Source: Stutzerimonas stutzeri (GTDB lineage: Bacteria; Pseudomonadota; Gammaproteobacteria; Pseudomonadales; Pseudomonadaceae). Taken from it: a stretch of 64,000 nucleotides of DNA. Below the pieces are notes generated by a model. It was given only the letters and a program-made list of their open reading frames with translations, did not search any database and was not told the origin of the DNA. Position 1 is the first letter of the stretch. Each line of letters begins with the position of its first letter. The position numbers and the translations under genes are program-made. This document shows, one piece after another, positions 50,055 to 59,059 of the stretch. The stretch lies in NCBI RefSeq assembly GCF_018138085.1, contig NZ_CP073105.1:2356001-2420000 (forward strand). Direction: 5' to 3'.

Positions 50055-51029
50055 ATGGCGGGACACAACCATGAACACGGTCATAGCCACGGTAACGGCC
50101 CGGGACACAGCCATGGCAGCGGCAAGACCTTGCTGGTCGCGCTGGTCTTCACCACCGCGTTTGCCGCGGTCGAGGTGTTCGGCGGGCTGATTGCCGACTC
50201 GCTGGCCTTGCTCTCGGATGCCGGGCACATGTTGACCGATTCGCTGTCGCTGGGCGTCGGTGCCTTCGCCGCCTGGCTGGCCCGCAAACCGGCATCGCGC
50301 CGGCACTCCTTCGGGCTGAAGCGGGCCGAAATGCTCGGTGCATTGTTCAATGTGCTGTTCATGTTCGGCGTGATCGCCTTCATCACCTACGAGGCCATCC
50401 GGCGCATCGGCGATACCCCAGCGGTGGCGGGCGGCACGGTGCTGGCCATCGGTGCGCTGGGGCTGCTGGTCAACCTGGTGGTTGCCTGGGTGCTGATGCG
50501 GGGCGAGCAGTCGGTCAACGTGCGCAGCGCGCTGCTGCACGTGATGGGCGACCTGCTGGGCTCGGTCGCCGCGCTGGCAGCCGGTGCGATCATTTATTTC
50601 GGCGGCCCGCCGGTGGTCGACCCGATTCTCTCGCTGCTGGTCAGCCTGCTGATCCTGGTCAGCGCCGTTCGGCTGTTGCGCGAGGTCACCCACGTGCTGA
50701 TGGAAGGCGTGCCGAAGGGAATCGACGCGCAGGAAGTGGGCGATACGCTGGTACGGATCGACGGGGTGCTGGCCATCCATGACATGCACATCTGGAGCCT
50801 GTCATCGAATAGCCTGGCGCTGGCGGCGCATGTCGACGTGGATACGATGGAGCGCTGGGCGTCGGTCTTGCCGCAGCTTCAGCACGTCCTTCACGAGCGC
50901 TTCGACATCACCCACAGCACCCTGCAGCCGGAGGACGCATCGATCCGCCGCGCATGCAGCGCCGATCCCGACTGTGGCGCGGGTGATTCGGTCTGGCAGC
51001 CTGATGGCAAGAAAGCGGGAGCGGCGTGA
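50055..51029 (+). CDS. Cation diffusion facilitator (ZitB/CzcD-type zinc exporter)
   Basis: This 324-residue inner-membrane protein has a histidine-rich N-terminus (HNHEHGHSHGNGPGHSHG), six helices and a cytoplasmic metal-binding domain. The transport site is formed by SLALLSDAGHMLTDS in TM2 and LHVMGDLLGS in TM5 (HxxxD motifs). Members export Zn2+ (also Cd2+ or Co2+) by proton exchange. AGGAGG lies before the ATG at 50055, chosen over an upstream in-frame start. The gene is separate from glgB (118-base gap with a hairpin). Confidence 0.92.
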   Translation: MAGHNHEHGHSHGNGPGHSHGSGKTLLVALVFTTAFAAVEVFGGLIADSLALLSDAGHMLTDSLSLGVGAFAAWLARKPASRRHSFGLKRAEMLGALFNVLFMFGVIAFITYEAIRRIGDTPAVAGGTVLAIGALGLLVNLVVAWVLMRGEQSVNVRSALLHVMGDLLGSVAALAAGAIIYFGGPPVVDPILSLLVSLLILVSAVRLLREVTHVLMEGVPKGIDAQEVGDTLVRIDGVLAIHDMHIWSLSSNSLALAAHVDVDTMERWASVLPQLQHVLHERFDITHSTLQPEDASIRRACSADPDCGAGDSVWQPDGKKAGAA

Positions 51030-51048
51030 TGCGGGGAGGTCTCGCGAA

Positions 51049-51325
51049 GCATCGACACCGTAGCCAGGTGACCGGACGGGCCGTCTCAGTGCTTATATGA
51101 CGAGGCGCTAACGGCTGGCATAGTCAGGCCGTGGTGCCTGCAATTAGCGGTCGCCGTTGCGAAGGGTCGCAGGTAGAACCTGCTCCTACAGAGCATCGAC
51201 ACTGTAGCCAGGCGGCCATTCGGCCCTCATCTGACGAGGCTTCAACCACTGGCATTGTCAGGCCGTGTTGTCTGCGATCGGCGGGCGCCGTTGCGAGGGG
51301 TCGCAGGTAGAACCTGCTCGTACGG
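51049..51325. repeat. Imperfect tandem duplication of a 144-base REP-containing unit
   Basis: Unit 1 (51049-51192) and unit 2 (51193-51325) share GCATCGACAC at the start, TAGCCAGG, GACGAGGC, GGCATnGTCAGGCCGTG, CGCCGTTGCGA and the closing GTCGCAGGTAGAACCTGCTC. The closing part (AGGTAGAACCTGCTCCTACA) is a palindromic Pseudomonas REP core. Unit 2 has a few short gaps. It fills the space between the CDF gene and ybhN, which converge. Confidence 0.8.
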
Positions 51326-51354
51326 AAGCCAGGGGCGCCGTCTTTGGTCGTCGT

Positions 51355-52389
51355 CTAGCGGCTGACAGCTTTCCGGGCTCCGGACGGCTCTTCTTCCGCT
51401 GATTTTTTTTCGCCGGGTTTGGCCTCGTTTCCGGCGCGCAGCTTCTTCGCTCGGGCTTCGAGCACGACGTAGAGGATGGCGGCCAGGCACAGCGGTATCA
51501 GGAAGTACACGACGCGGTAGCCGATCAGGCCGGCTACGATCGCGCCGTTGCCGAGCTCGTCACCCAGGGCGGCCACGAACACCGCCTCGATCACGCCGAG
51601 GCCTGCCGGGATGTGGGCAATCACGCCGGCGATGCTGCTGATCATCAAGGTCCCCAGCACCTCGGGGTAGGACACCTTCTGCATCAGCATGAAATGGACC
51701 ACCAGCGCCATCAGGGCCCAGTTGCTCGCGCCCAACACCATTTGCAGCGCGGCCAGGCGTAACGAGGGTAGATGGATCTCGTGCTTGCGGATGGTCCAGT
51801 GGCGACGCTTGGAAAAGCCGCATGCCCACAGGTAGACCACCGCGACCAGCAGCAACACGGCGCCGAGCACACGCAACGCCGTTTCGCCGACTTCCCAACT
51901 GGCCGGCGGCGTAATCCAACCCATGGAAAAGATCAGGCCTGCCAGCCAGATATAACCGAGCCAGTTGGTCAGGACGCTCAAGGTGAACACCCGGGTAATC
52001 TGCGAGGCACGCAGTCCAAGGCGCGAATACAGGCGATAGCGCAGGGCGATGCCGCCCACCCAGGCGCTCAGGTTGAGGTTGAAGGCATAGCAGACGAAGG
52101 TCACCGGAACGATCTGGCGAACCGGCAGGCTGTGCTGTGCGTAGCGCTTGCCGAGCACATCGAAGCAGCAATACACGGCGTAACTGGCAAGGGTGGCGCC
52201 ACCGGCCAGCCACAGGATCTTGGCGTCGTAGTCGCTCAGCGTCCGGTAGACCTCGTGCCAGTCGACATTACGCGCCAGCCCCACCAGCAAGCCGACGACC
52301 AGCACGAAGAAGACGTAGGTCAGGATCCGCTTGATCAGCGGCCAGCGACGGCGCCAGCCGCCAGGCGAGGAGGTCTGCGTCTCGCTCAT
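51355..52389 (-). CDS. ybhN: YbhN family (UPF0104) lysylphosphatidylglycerol-synthase-like membrane protein
   Basis: This 344-residue inner-membrane protein has about 8 hydrophobic helices. The AALQMVLGASNWALMALVVHFMLM and SSIAGVIAHIPAGLGVIEAVF segments are typical of the UPF0104/LPG synthase transmembrane family. A Lys/Glu-rich C-terminal tail follows (about 320-344). In E. coli ybhN lies in the ybhPON operon with clsB (ybhO); here the order is the same, with ATGA overlap to clsB. The biochemical role is unsettled; a lipid-modifying or lipid-flipping role is suggested by the family and the neighbour. Confidence 0.88.
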   Translation of the reverse strand: MSETQTSSPGGWRRRWPLIKRILTYVFFVLVVGLLVGLARNVDWHEVYRTLSDYDAKILWLAGGATLASYAVYCCFDVLGKRYAQHSLPVRQIVPVTFVCYAFNLNLSAWVGGIALRYRLYSRLGLRASQITRVFTLSVLTNWLGYIWLAGLIFSMGWITPPASWEVGETALRVLGAVLLLVAVVYLWACGFSKRRHWTIRKHEIHLPSLRLAALQMVLGASNWALMALVVHFMLMQKVSYPEVLGTLMISSIAGVIAHIPAGLGVIEAVFVAALGDELGNGAIVAGLIGYRVVYFLIPLCLAAILYVVLEARAKKLRAGNEAKPGEKKSAEEEPSGARKAVSR

Positions 52390-53621
52390 CGATGATCTCG
52401 TTGCAGGGGAGCCGACTCGGACTCGAGCGGCTCCGGATCGATCAGTTGCAGCTTAGGACGGTGCGCTGGGAACAGGCCGACGAGCTGAGGGAAATGCCGC
52501 AGAAAGTGAAAGATGACGAAGGCCAGCGGTGCTCGCCACCAGTAGCCGCGCACGATTCGCTCCAGTGGAATCCGGCGACAATCTTCCTGCAGCAACCGAT
52601 CGAGCTTCTCATGCAGTTGCCGATTGAAGTTGTGGTCGCGAATGATCAGGTTCGCCTCCAGGTTCAGCGACAGGCTGAGCGGATCGAGATTGCTCGAGCC
52701 CACCGTGGACCATTCGTAGTCGGCCAGGGCCACCTTGCCGTGCAGCGGCCGGCGGCAATATTCGTGCACCTCGACGCCGTCGCTCATCAGGTAGTTGTAG
52801 AGCATCCGCGCGCCGAACTTGGCGATCGGCATGTCCGGCTGCCCCTGCAGGATCAGCCGCACCCGTACGCCGCGCCGGGCCGCGTTGCGAATCTCGCGCA
52901 GCACGCGGTAGCCCGGGAAGAAATAGGCATTGGCTATCAACAACCGGGAGCGGGCATCTCGAATCGCCTGCAGATAGTGCTGCTCGATATCGTTGCGATG
53001 ATCCTGGTTGTCACGGATCACGAACAAAGCACGCGCCTCGCCCCGGTTGACGCCAACGTAGCCGTTGCTCGGGTGCGCTGCCCGCCGATGCCACCAGCGC
53101 CGGTTCACACGTCCCGACGCGACGACGCCGAGGGCGAACCGATGGATGTCGTGCACCACAGGCCCCTCGACCCTCAGCGCGTAATCCTGCTTGGCCTCCG
53201 GACCGAAATCGCCCAGGTGGTCGGCAGAGAAGTTGATGCCACCGATGAACGCGACCTGTCCGTCGACGACGACAATCTTGCGGTGCATGCGGCGAAACAC
53301 GTTGACGCGCTTGCCCAGCAGCCGCTTGCCGGGATCGAACATATGAATGCGCACACCGGCCCGCGCCATGGTGGAGGCGAACTCGCCGTTCAGGTCAGCG
53401 GAGCCATAGCCGTCGACGGTAACGTCGACGCTGACGCCGCGTGCAGCGGCGTCGACCAGCACCTGTTGCAGCTCCTGGCCTACCTTGTCTTTGAAGAAGA
53501 TGAAGGTTTCGAGCAGGACTTCCTTTTCAGCAGCCGCAATGGCTTCGAACACGGCAGGGAAGAACTCCTCGCCGTTTTCCAGCAACTGAAGACGATTCCC
53601 GTCTCTCCAGTGAAAATTCAT
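52386..53621 (-). CDS. clsB: Cardiolipin synthase B-type phospholipase D-family protein
   Basis: This 411-residue protein has two HKD motifs: MHRKIVVVDGQVAFIGGINF (about residue 111) and LHGKVALADYEWSTVGSSNLDPLS (about 293). Both are complete (HxKxxxxD, with GGxN/GSSN following). It condenses phosphatidylglycerol or related lipids to cardiolipin in its family (E. coli ClsB/YbhO). It overlaps ybhP and ybhN by ATGA, so the three genes are translationally coupled. Confidence 0.93.
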   Translation of the reverse strand: MNFHWRDGNRLQLLENGEEFFPAVFEAIAAAEKEVLLETFIFFKDKVGQELQQVLVDAAARGVSVDVTVDGYGSADLNGEFASTMARAGVRIHMFDPGKRLLGKRVNVFRRMHRKIVVVDGQVAFIGGINFSADHLGDFGPEAKQDYALRVEGPVVHDIHRFALGVVASGRVNRRWWHRRAAHPSNGYVGVNRGEARALFVIRDNQDHRNDIEQHYLQAIRDARSRLLIANAYFFPGYRVLREIRNAARRGVRVRLILQGQPDMPIAKFGARMLYNYLMSDGVEVHEYCRRPLHGKVALADYEWSTVGSSNLDPLSLSLNLEANLIIRDHNFNRQLHEKLDRLLQEDCRRIPLERIVRGYWWRAPLAFVIFHFLRHFPQLVGLFPAHRPKLQLIDPEPLESESAPLQRDHR

Positions 53622-54421
53622 AGGTGTATCTCCACCGCCAAGGGCAGATGATCGGACAAGTGCGTCCAGGGTTTGTTACCCAAGATTTGCGCCTTGTGGC
53701 TCGTCGCGTTGCGCACGTAGATGCGGTCCAGGCGCAGCATCGGCCAGCGTGCGGGAAAGGTCTTGGCGACCTTGCCCTGGGACACGGCGAAGACTTCATG
53801 CATGCCGGCGCAGCGATCCAGCACCTGAGCGCCTTTCAATCGCCAGTCGTTGAAGTCTCCGGCGACCACTACCGGCGCGTCCTGGGGTAGCGAATCGAGC
53901 AACTGGCACAGCAGGGCGAGTTGTTGCTGTCGATGCGACTCGCGCAGGCCAAGGTGCACGCAGATCGCGTGGAACTCCGAGTGGCCTGGTACCTGGAGCA
54001 CGCTGTGCAACAGGCCGCGGCGTTCGGGGCCGGCGATGGAGATATCGAGATTCTCGTAGCGAGTAATGGGGAACTTGGATAACAGCGCATTGCCGTGATC
54101 GCCGTCGGGGTATACGGCGTTGCGGCCGTAGGCGAAGTCGGTCCAGATGCTGTCGGCGAGAAACTCGTACTGGGACATTTTCGGCCAGTCGTGAAAGCGC
54201 AGGGCATGCTTCTCGTGGGTGCCCAGCACCTCCTGCAAGAACACCACGTCGGCCGATACCGCTCTGACCGCCTCACGCAGTTCCGGCAGGATGAAGCGGC
54301 GGTTCAGCGCGGTGAAGCCCTTGTGGGTATTGACGGTCAACAGGCGGATCGCATCGACCGCCGAGGACATATGGGCGTCCAGGTCCCGGCTGTCCAGGGG
54401 ATGATTCTTGTCCAGATTCAA
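53618..54421 (-). CDS. ybhP: Endonuclease/exonuclease/phosphatase family protein YbhP
   Basis: This 267-residue EEP-fold protein shows the family signature. RLLTVNTHKGFTALNR has the metal-binding Asn, VFLQEVLGTHEKHA the Glu, AICVHLGLRESHRQQQL the catalytic His, VVAGDFNDWR the Asp/Asn pair and LDRIYVRNA...HLSDHLPLAVEI the final DH. The substrate is unknown. In E. coli ybhP precedes clsB. It overlaps the DUF72 gene upstream (ATGA), which makes a four-gene operon with ybhN at the end. Confidence 0.92.
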   Translation of the reverse strand: MNLDKNHPLDSRDLDAHMSSAVDAIRLLTVNTHKGFTALNRRFILPELREAVRAVSADVVFLQEVLGTHEKHALRFHDWPKMSQYEFLADSIWTDFAYGRNAVYPDGDHGNALLSKFPITRYENLDISIAGPERRGLLHSVLQVPGHSEFHAICVHLGLRESHRQQQLALLCQLLDSLPQDAPVVVAGDFNDWRLKGAQVLDRCAGMHEVFAVSQGKVAKTFPARWPMLRLDRIYVRNATSHKAQILGNKPWTHLSDHLPLAVEIHL

Positions 54422-55335
54422 GCCAGTGCTCCTTCCAGTTGGCCCGGAGTGGTCTCCAGGTTTTCCTCCAGTCCGAGACGGCGCAGCAACTGCCGCGCGT
54501 CATAAGGGGCTCGGACTTTCACGTCGTTATCGAAATAGCAGTACACCTCGCGTGACTTGCGCGAGGCAGGTCTGGTGTCAGAGATGAGCTGGGCGTCGTC
54601 GGGTTGGCCGCCCTCGCTCCACAGCCGGATGCGCTGGCACCAGTTGTCCAGCGCCTGCTCGGTATAGCCGCTGGTATAGAGCTCCTCGGCACCATGCAGG
54701 CGGATGTAAACGAAATCGCTGGTCAGATCCTCGCGATAGGGCCACTTGCCGGCCGTATCCGCGACCACCAGCGCAACGTCGTACTTGCGCAGCAATGCGA
54801 TGAACGCCGGGTCGACGAAGCTCTGGTTGCGGATCTCGACGGCGTGCCGCAGGCGGCGTTTGCGGTCGATCTGCAGATAGCTGCGGCCCTCCATTCGCGC
54901 CTCGCAGCCCTTGGCCATTTCCAGCGCCGTCTCGGTGTCGTGCGGCAGCAGCCCGAGAAAAGTCTCGAACTGCTCGGCATCGAACTTGAACGACGGCGGG
55001 AACTGCCAAAGTATCGGCCCCAGCTTGTCCTTGAGTGCCAACACGCCGGAGGCGAGAAAATTGGCGATGGGCTTCTCCACCTCGCGCAGGCGCAGGATAT
55101 GGGTGATATAGCGAGGCGCCTTGACGCTGAAGACGAAGCCGGCGGGCGTTTCGGCGTACCAGGCCGAATACAGCTCGGGCCGCTGCAGCGAGTAGAACGA
55201 GCCGTTGATCTCGATGCTGCTTACCGCGCGCGAGGCGAACTTCAGCTCGTTTTTCTGGGTGAGCCCCTTGGGATAGAAGTCGCCTCGCCAGGGTGCGTAG
55301 CGCCAGCCCGATATGCCGATATGGATGGCCGCCAT
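54418..55335 (-). CDS. DUF72 (YecE-like) protein
   Basis: This is a 305-residue TIM-barrel-like protein. IHIGISGWRYAPWRGDFYPKGL, SSIEINGSFYSLQRPE and FVFSVKAPRYITHI are the DUF72 blocks; RHAVEIRNQSF and the terminal VYCYFDNDVKVRAPYDARQL are also typical. The biochemical function is unknown. The start at 55335 (AGGAGA upstream) is preferred to a TTG one codon before. It overlaps ybhP and lies 9 bases downstream of the alcohol dehydrogenase stop. Confidence 0.9.
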   Translation of the reverse strand: MAAIHIGISGWRYAPWRGDFYPKGLTQKNELKFASRAVSSIEINGSFYSLQRPELYSAWYAETPAGFVFSVKAPRYITHILRLREVEKPIANFLASGVLALKDKLGPILWQFPPSFKFDAEQFETFLGLLPHDTETALEMAKGCEARMEGRSYLQIDRKRRLRHAVEIRNQSFVDPAFIALLRKYDVALVVADTAGKWPYREDLTSDFVYIRLHGAEELYTSGYTEQALDNWCQRIRLWSEGGQPDDAQLISDTRPASRKSREVYCYFDNDVKVRAPYDARQLLRRLGLEENLETTPGQLEGALA

Positions 55336-55344
55336 CAACGTCTC

Positions 55345-56616
55345 CTAGAACCTGCCGGGGTTTTGCATGCTGGTCGGGTCGCTGGCCGGAAAGGTGTCGG
55401 CGATGGCCTTGTCGACGATGCTTTCCTCCGAGCCATCGCCGGCCGAACCGCTGCGTTGTGGCTGCAGCTCCACCTTGATCCAGCCGCGCTCGCGCCGGTC
55501 GAATGCCTCGAACGCGGCGATGGCATCGGTCATCGGTTTCACCTGGGTAAGGATCTTCGCCGGATCGATACGCCGGGCCTGGATCATCTCGATCAGCTGG
55601 GGGATGTATTTGCGGTGATGGCAATTGCCCATGTTCATGGTGATGTTCTTGTTCATCGCCATGCCAATGGGGAAGGTGGTGGCATCTGGCGGATATACAC
55701 CGATGATGGACAGCGTGCCGGCCTTTGCCAGGCCCTGGACCGCCCATTCCAGCGCTTGCGAAGGCCCATCGCCCGGCTGCCATTGGGCGCCCTGGCCTGA
55801 TTGCGCGCCATCGGCGGGCTTGCCGCCGCAGCAGCCGTGTTCGGCATCGATACCGACCGCGTCGATGGCCCGGTCGACACCGATGCCCGCGGTAAGCCGC
55901 TTGAGCGTTTCCACCGGGTCTTCACGGTTGAAATCGATGATTTCCGCACCCTGCTGTTGCGCCATGCGCAGGCGGTCTTCGTACTGGTCGATGGCGAACA
56001 CTCGCCCGGCTCCGAGCAGCTTGGCGCTGGCGATGGCGAACTGGCCGACCGGGCCACAGCCGAACACGGCCACGGTATCGCCCGAGCGGATCTCGGCCAT
56101 TTCCGCGCCGAAATAGCCGGTCGGGAAGATGTCCGAAAGCAGAATCGCCTGATCGTCGCTGACGTCGGCCGGCAGCTTGACCAGGCCGATGTTGGCGAAG
56201 GGGATGCGTGCCTTCTCGGCCTGCAGGCCATGGAACGGACCGGTCTGCGACGGTCCGCCGTAGAACGACGTGCCGGCTTCCTTGCCGTTCGGGTTGGCGA
56301 CGTCGCACTGGGCGAAATAGCCGGAACGGCAATAGGCGCAGTTACCGCAGGCGATGGTCGAGGGGATCACGACACGATCGCCGATCTGCAGGTTGCGCAC
56401 GTCGTCGCCCAGCTCCTCGACGATACCAACCGCTTCGTGACCGAGAATGGTGCCGGGCTTCATTCCACTGACGGTGCCGCGGACGAAATGCAGATCGGTA
56501 CCGCAGATGGCCGAGGCGGTGATACGAACGATGGCATCGGTAGGAGCTTCGATGCGTGGCTCGGCGACGTCCTCGAGGCGGATATCGCCGACACCGTGAT
56601 AAACGACAGCTTTCAT
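55345..56616 (-). CDS. Zinc-dependent medium-chain alcohol/formaldehyde dehydrogenase with FPASDP tail
   Basis: This is a 423-residue MDR enzyme. Catalytic zinc ligands are CGTDLHF and GHEAVG, structural zinc cysteines are CGNCAYCRSGYFAQC, and the NAD-binding motif is FGCGPVGQFA. An insertion (EHGCCGGKPADGAQ..., about 253-282) is typical of the glutathione-independent formaldehyde-dehydrogenase-like group. After residue about 385 the protein carries an extra tail, SIVDKAIADTFPASDPTSMQN, which resembles a short motif normally found in separate tiny stress proteins. The neighbour order fits PA2158 of P. aeruginosa. The substrate is not proven. The start at 56616 is the first Met of the fold. 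Confidence 0.88.
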   Translation of the reverse strand: MKAVVYHGVGDIRLEDVAEPRIEAPTDAIVRITASAICGTDLHFVRGTVSGMKPGTILGHEAVGIVEELGDDVRNLQIGDRVVIPSTIACGNCAYCRSGYFAQCDVANPNGKEAGTSFYGGPSQTGPFHGLQAEKARIPFANIGLVKLPADVSDDQAILLSDIFPTGYFGAEMAEIRSGDTVAVFGCGPVGQFAIASAKLLGAGRVFAIDQYEDRLRMAQQQGAEIIDFNREDPVETLKRLTAGIGVDRAIDAVGIDAEHGCCGGKPADGAQSGQGAQWQPGDGPSQALEWAVQGLAKAGTLSIIGVYPPDATTFPIGMAMNKNITMNMGNCHHRKYIPQLIEMIQARRIDPAKILTQVKPMTDAIAAFEAFDRRERGWIKVELQPQRSGSAGDGSEESIVDKAIADTFPASDPTSMQNPGRF

Positions 56617-56883
56617 GGCTACTCCGTAACGCCCACTCCAACAGCAAGTTCGAGTGGTATGTAGGGTTGCTGACATCCTGCGAATGGGCCGGATCATCGA
56701 GAGCCGGTCGGCGTTCCTTCGGAATGGGGCCCTGACTTTCAGCGGGCCATTCAGCAGCACGCTGCGTCGACAGGTGCACCTTCATTGGGACTGATGGCGG
56801 CTTTCGCGGTTCATCTTTTTTCAGTGCGACGGCCACGCAAGCGCGCTGCGACGGCGTTCTGGAGGGCGGAACGGGAGAGGATG

Positions 56884-57804
56884 TCAGCGGGGCGGGGTAG
56901 CCCAGGGCAGTTCGGCGGAGAAGGCTTCGACCAGATAGTCGATCATGGCGCGTACCTTGGCGGGTGGGCGGCGGTCGGCTGGATAGACCACATGGATGCC
57001 GCCGAGCCCCAGCGCCGGCTGATCCAGCTCGACCGTCACCAGCTCGCCACGCTGCAGGGCTGCGGCGACGATGAACTGCGGTTGGTAGATCAGACCCTGA
57101 TCACCTACCGCGGCGGCCACCAGCGCGGCGCCGTTGTTGGCGATCAGGTTGCCTTGAATCGGCACCCGAAACTCACCGGCCGGGCCGAACGCCCATTCAC
57201 GGCCGCCGAGCAACGTCGACAGGCTGTAGCCCAGGCAGTTGTGCCGCGCCAGATCGCTGACCCGCCTTGGCACGCCATGTTGCGCCAGGTAACCAGGCGA
57301 GGCGCATACCAATAGCGGGCAGTCGGCCAGCCGTCTGGCCTGCAGTGGACTGTCGGTGAGGCGGCCTATTCGCACCGCCATGTCCCAGCTCCCGTCGATC
57401 AGATCCACCTGACTGTCGGTCAGCCCCAGCTCCACCCTGACCGCGGGGTGGCGGCGGCTGAATTCGGGCATCAACGGCGCGATGAAGCGGGTACCGAATG
57501 ACAGCGGCACGTTCATGCGCAGCAGACCGGCCGCGTCGACCCGCTGCGAGGCGACGCTGGCTTCGGCCTCGTCGATCTCCGGCAGGATACGCAGACAGGC
57601 TTCCAGATAACTGTTGCCGGCAGCGGTCAGGCTCAGGCGGCGAGTGCTGCGATGAAACAATTTGACGCCGAGACGGGCTTCCAGCGCGTCGACGTGTTTG
57701 GTCGCCATCGCGGGCGACAGGCCGAGCTGGCGGGCTGCGGCCGAGAGGCTGCCGGCACTGGCCGCTCGGGTGAAGACGCGCATACCGGTGATTCTATCGA
57801 GCAT
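56884..57804 (-). CDS. LysR-family transcriptional regulator
   Basis: This 306-residue regulator has the helix-turn-helix at residues 4-60 (MRVFTRAASAGSLSAAARQLGLSPAMATKHVDALEARLGVKLF). The effector-binding domain includes FIAPLMPEFSRRHPAVRVELGLTDSQVDLIDGSWDMAVRIG, of the CrgA/DsdC-like group. It is divergent from the DODA-like dioxygenase gene across a 102-base gap, so it probably controls that gene. The ligand is unknown. Confidence 0.88.
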   Translation of the reverse strand: MLDRITGMRVFTRAASAGSLSAAARQLGLSPAMATKHVDALEARLGVKLFHRSTRRLSLTAAGNSYLEACLRILPEIDEAEASVASQRVDAAGLLRMNVPLSFGTRFIAPLMPEFSRRHPAVRVELGLTDSQVDLIDGSWDMAVRIGRLTDSPLQARRLADCPLLVCASPGYLAQHGVPRRVSDLARHNCLGYSLSTLLGGREWAFGPAGEFRVPIQGNLIANNGAALVAAAVGDQGLIYQPQFIVAAALQRGELVTVELDQPALGLGGIHVVYPADRRPPAKVRAMIDYLVEAFSAELPWATPPR

Positions 57805-57906
57805 CTCGGCTCCTACTCTCGGTTGGAACTGTTGAGGTGTTTTGGCCTGTTAAAGCCCAACCGAGTGTAATTCATACTGTCAGCTCGATTGAGAGGACAT
57901 AACGCC

Positions 57907-58737
57907 ATGCATCGCCACGCCGACGTTGCCCCGACTGCCGGGCCGCAGCCAACCCTGTTTCTACCGCACGGTGCCGGTCCATGTTTCTTCATGGAGTGGA
58001 ACCCGGTCGATGCCTGGAACAAGCTCGCAGCCTTCCTCAAAAGTGTCGCGGCAACACTGCCGCAACGCCCACGTGCAATCGTGCTGGTGTCCGGTCACTG
58101 GCTGGCACGGCAGGTACGGGTCACCGCTGCTGCCAATCCCGAGCTGATCTACGACTATCACGGTTTCCCTGCACATACCTACCAGCTGCGCTATCCGGCT
58201 CCCGGTGACCCAGCCTTGGCGGCGCGTCTGGTCGCACTGCTCGGCGAGGCGGGATTTCCCGCCGAGGAAGACCACCAGCGCGGCCTTGATCATGGTGCTT
58301 TCATTCCGCTGAAGCTGGTGTTTCCCGAGGCCGACGTGCCGGTGGTGCAGCTGTCACTGCGCAGCGATCTGGATGCCAGTGCCCATCTGCGGATCGGTCG
58401 CGCGCTCGCGCCGCTGAGGGACGAGGGCGTGCTGATCATCGGCAGCGGCATGAGCTTTCACAACATGCGCGGCTATGGCGACCCGCGCTTTGCCCCGATT
58501 TCCGATGACTTCGACCAGTGGCTCAACGCCGCGGTTGCCGCGCCTGCGGATCAGCGTGAGCGGCTCTTGCAGCATTGGGAAGAGGCGCCCTCGGCGCGGC
58601 TATGCCATCCGCCTCGCGCCGAGGAGCACCTGTTGCCGCTGATGGTGGCCGCCGGTGCCGCGCTGGACAGCCCGGGGCGCAACGTCTTTTCCGACAGGAT
58701 CATGCAGACGACACTGTCGGCCTATCGATTCGGTTGA
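57907..58737 (+). CDS. 4,5-DOPA-dioxygenase-like class III extradiol dioxygenase (YgiD/DODA family)
   Basis: This is a 276-residue LigB-fold enzyme. Metal-ligand segments are LFLPHGAGPCFF, VLVSGHW, DHGAFIPLKLVFPEADVPVVQLSLR, IIGSGMSFHNMRG and RAEEHLLPLMVAAGA. Family members cleave aromatic diols (DOPA type) using a single Zn or Fe; the substrate here is unknown. The start at 57907 has GAGAGGA upstream and lies directly after a divergent LysR gene. Confidence 0.88.
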   Translation: MHRHADVAPTAGPQPTLFLPHGAGPCFFMEWNPVDAWNKLAAFLKSVAATLPQRPRAIVLVSGHWLARQVRVTAAANPELIYDYHGFPAHTYQLRYPAPGDPALAARLVALLGEAGFPAEEDHQRGLDHGAFIPLKLVFPEADVPVVQLSLRSDLDASAHLRIGRALAPLRDEGVLIIGSGMSFHNMRGYGDPRFAPISDDFDQWLNAAVAAPADQRERLLQHWEEAPSARLCHPPRAEEHLLPLMVAAGAALDSPGRNVFSDRIMQTTLSAYRFG

Positions 58738-58765
58738 GTCACCCTTTTTCAAACGGAGAACCCAC

Positions 58766-59047
58766 ATGTTCAGTTCCAGCGTACGCATCCAGACATCCAA
58801 CCCCAGCCGCCTGATTCGCCGGTTGTGCAAGCACTGGGGCCACAAGTTCGAGGTGAATTTCGATGACCAGCAAGGCCGCATCGCGCTCGGCGAAACCATC
58901 TGCCTGCTCGAAGCCGGCGAGGGGGCACTGAAGGCCGAGTTGCAGACGGCCGACGAGGCTCAGCTGAGCCGGATGGAAGGCGTCGTGGCCGACCACCTGC
59001 AGCGGATGGCGACGGACGAGACCTTCACCTTCGTCTGGCAGCGCTGA
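58766..59047 (+). CDS. DUF2218 family protein
   Basis: This 93-residue protein matches DUF2218 in its blocks. SNPSRLIRRLCKHWGHKFEVNFDDQQGRIAL is followed by LKAELQTADEAQLSRMEGVVADHLQRMA and ends FVWQ. The start at 58766 has GGAGA 7 bases upstream. It lies 28 bases after the dioxygenase gene, so is probably co-transcribed. DUF2218 members often accompany siderophore or oxidoreductase genes. No function is established. Confidence 0.85.
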   Translation: MFSSSVRIQTSNPSRLIRRLCKHWGHKFEVNFDDQQGRIALGETICLLEAGEGALKAELQTADEAQLSRMEGVVADHLQRMATDETFTFVWQR

Positions 59048-59059
59048 GCGCCTCGATGG

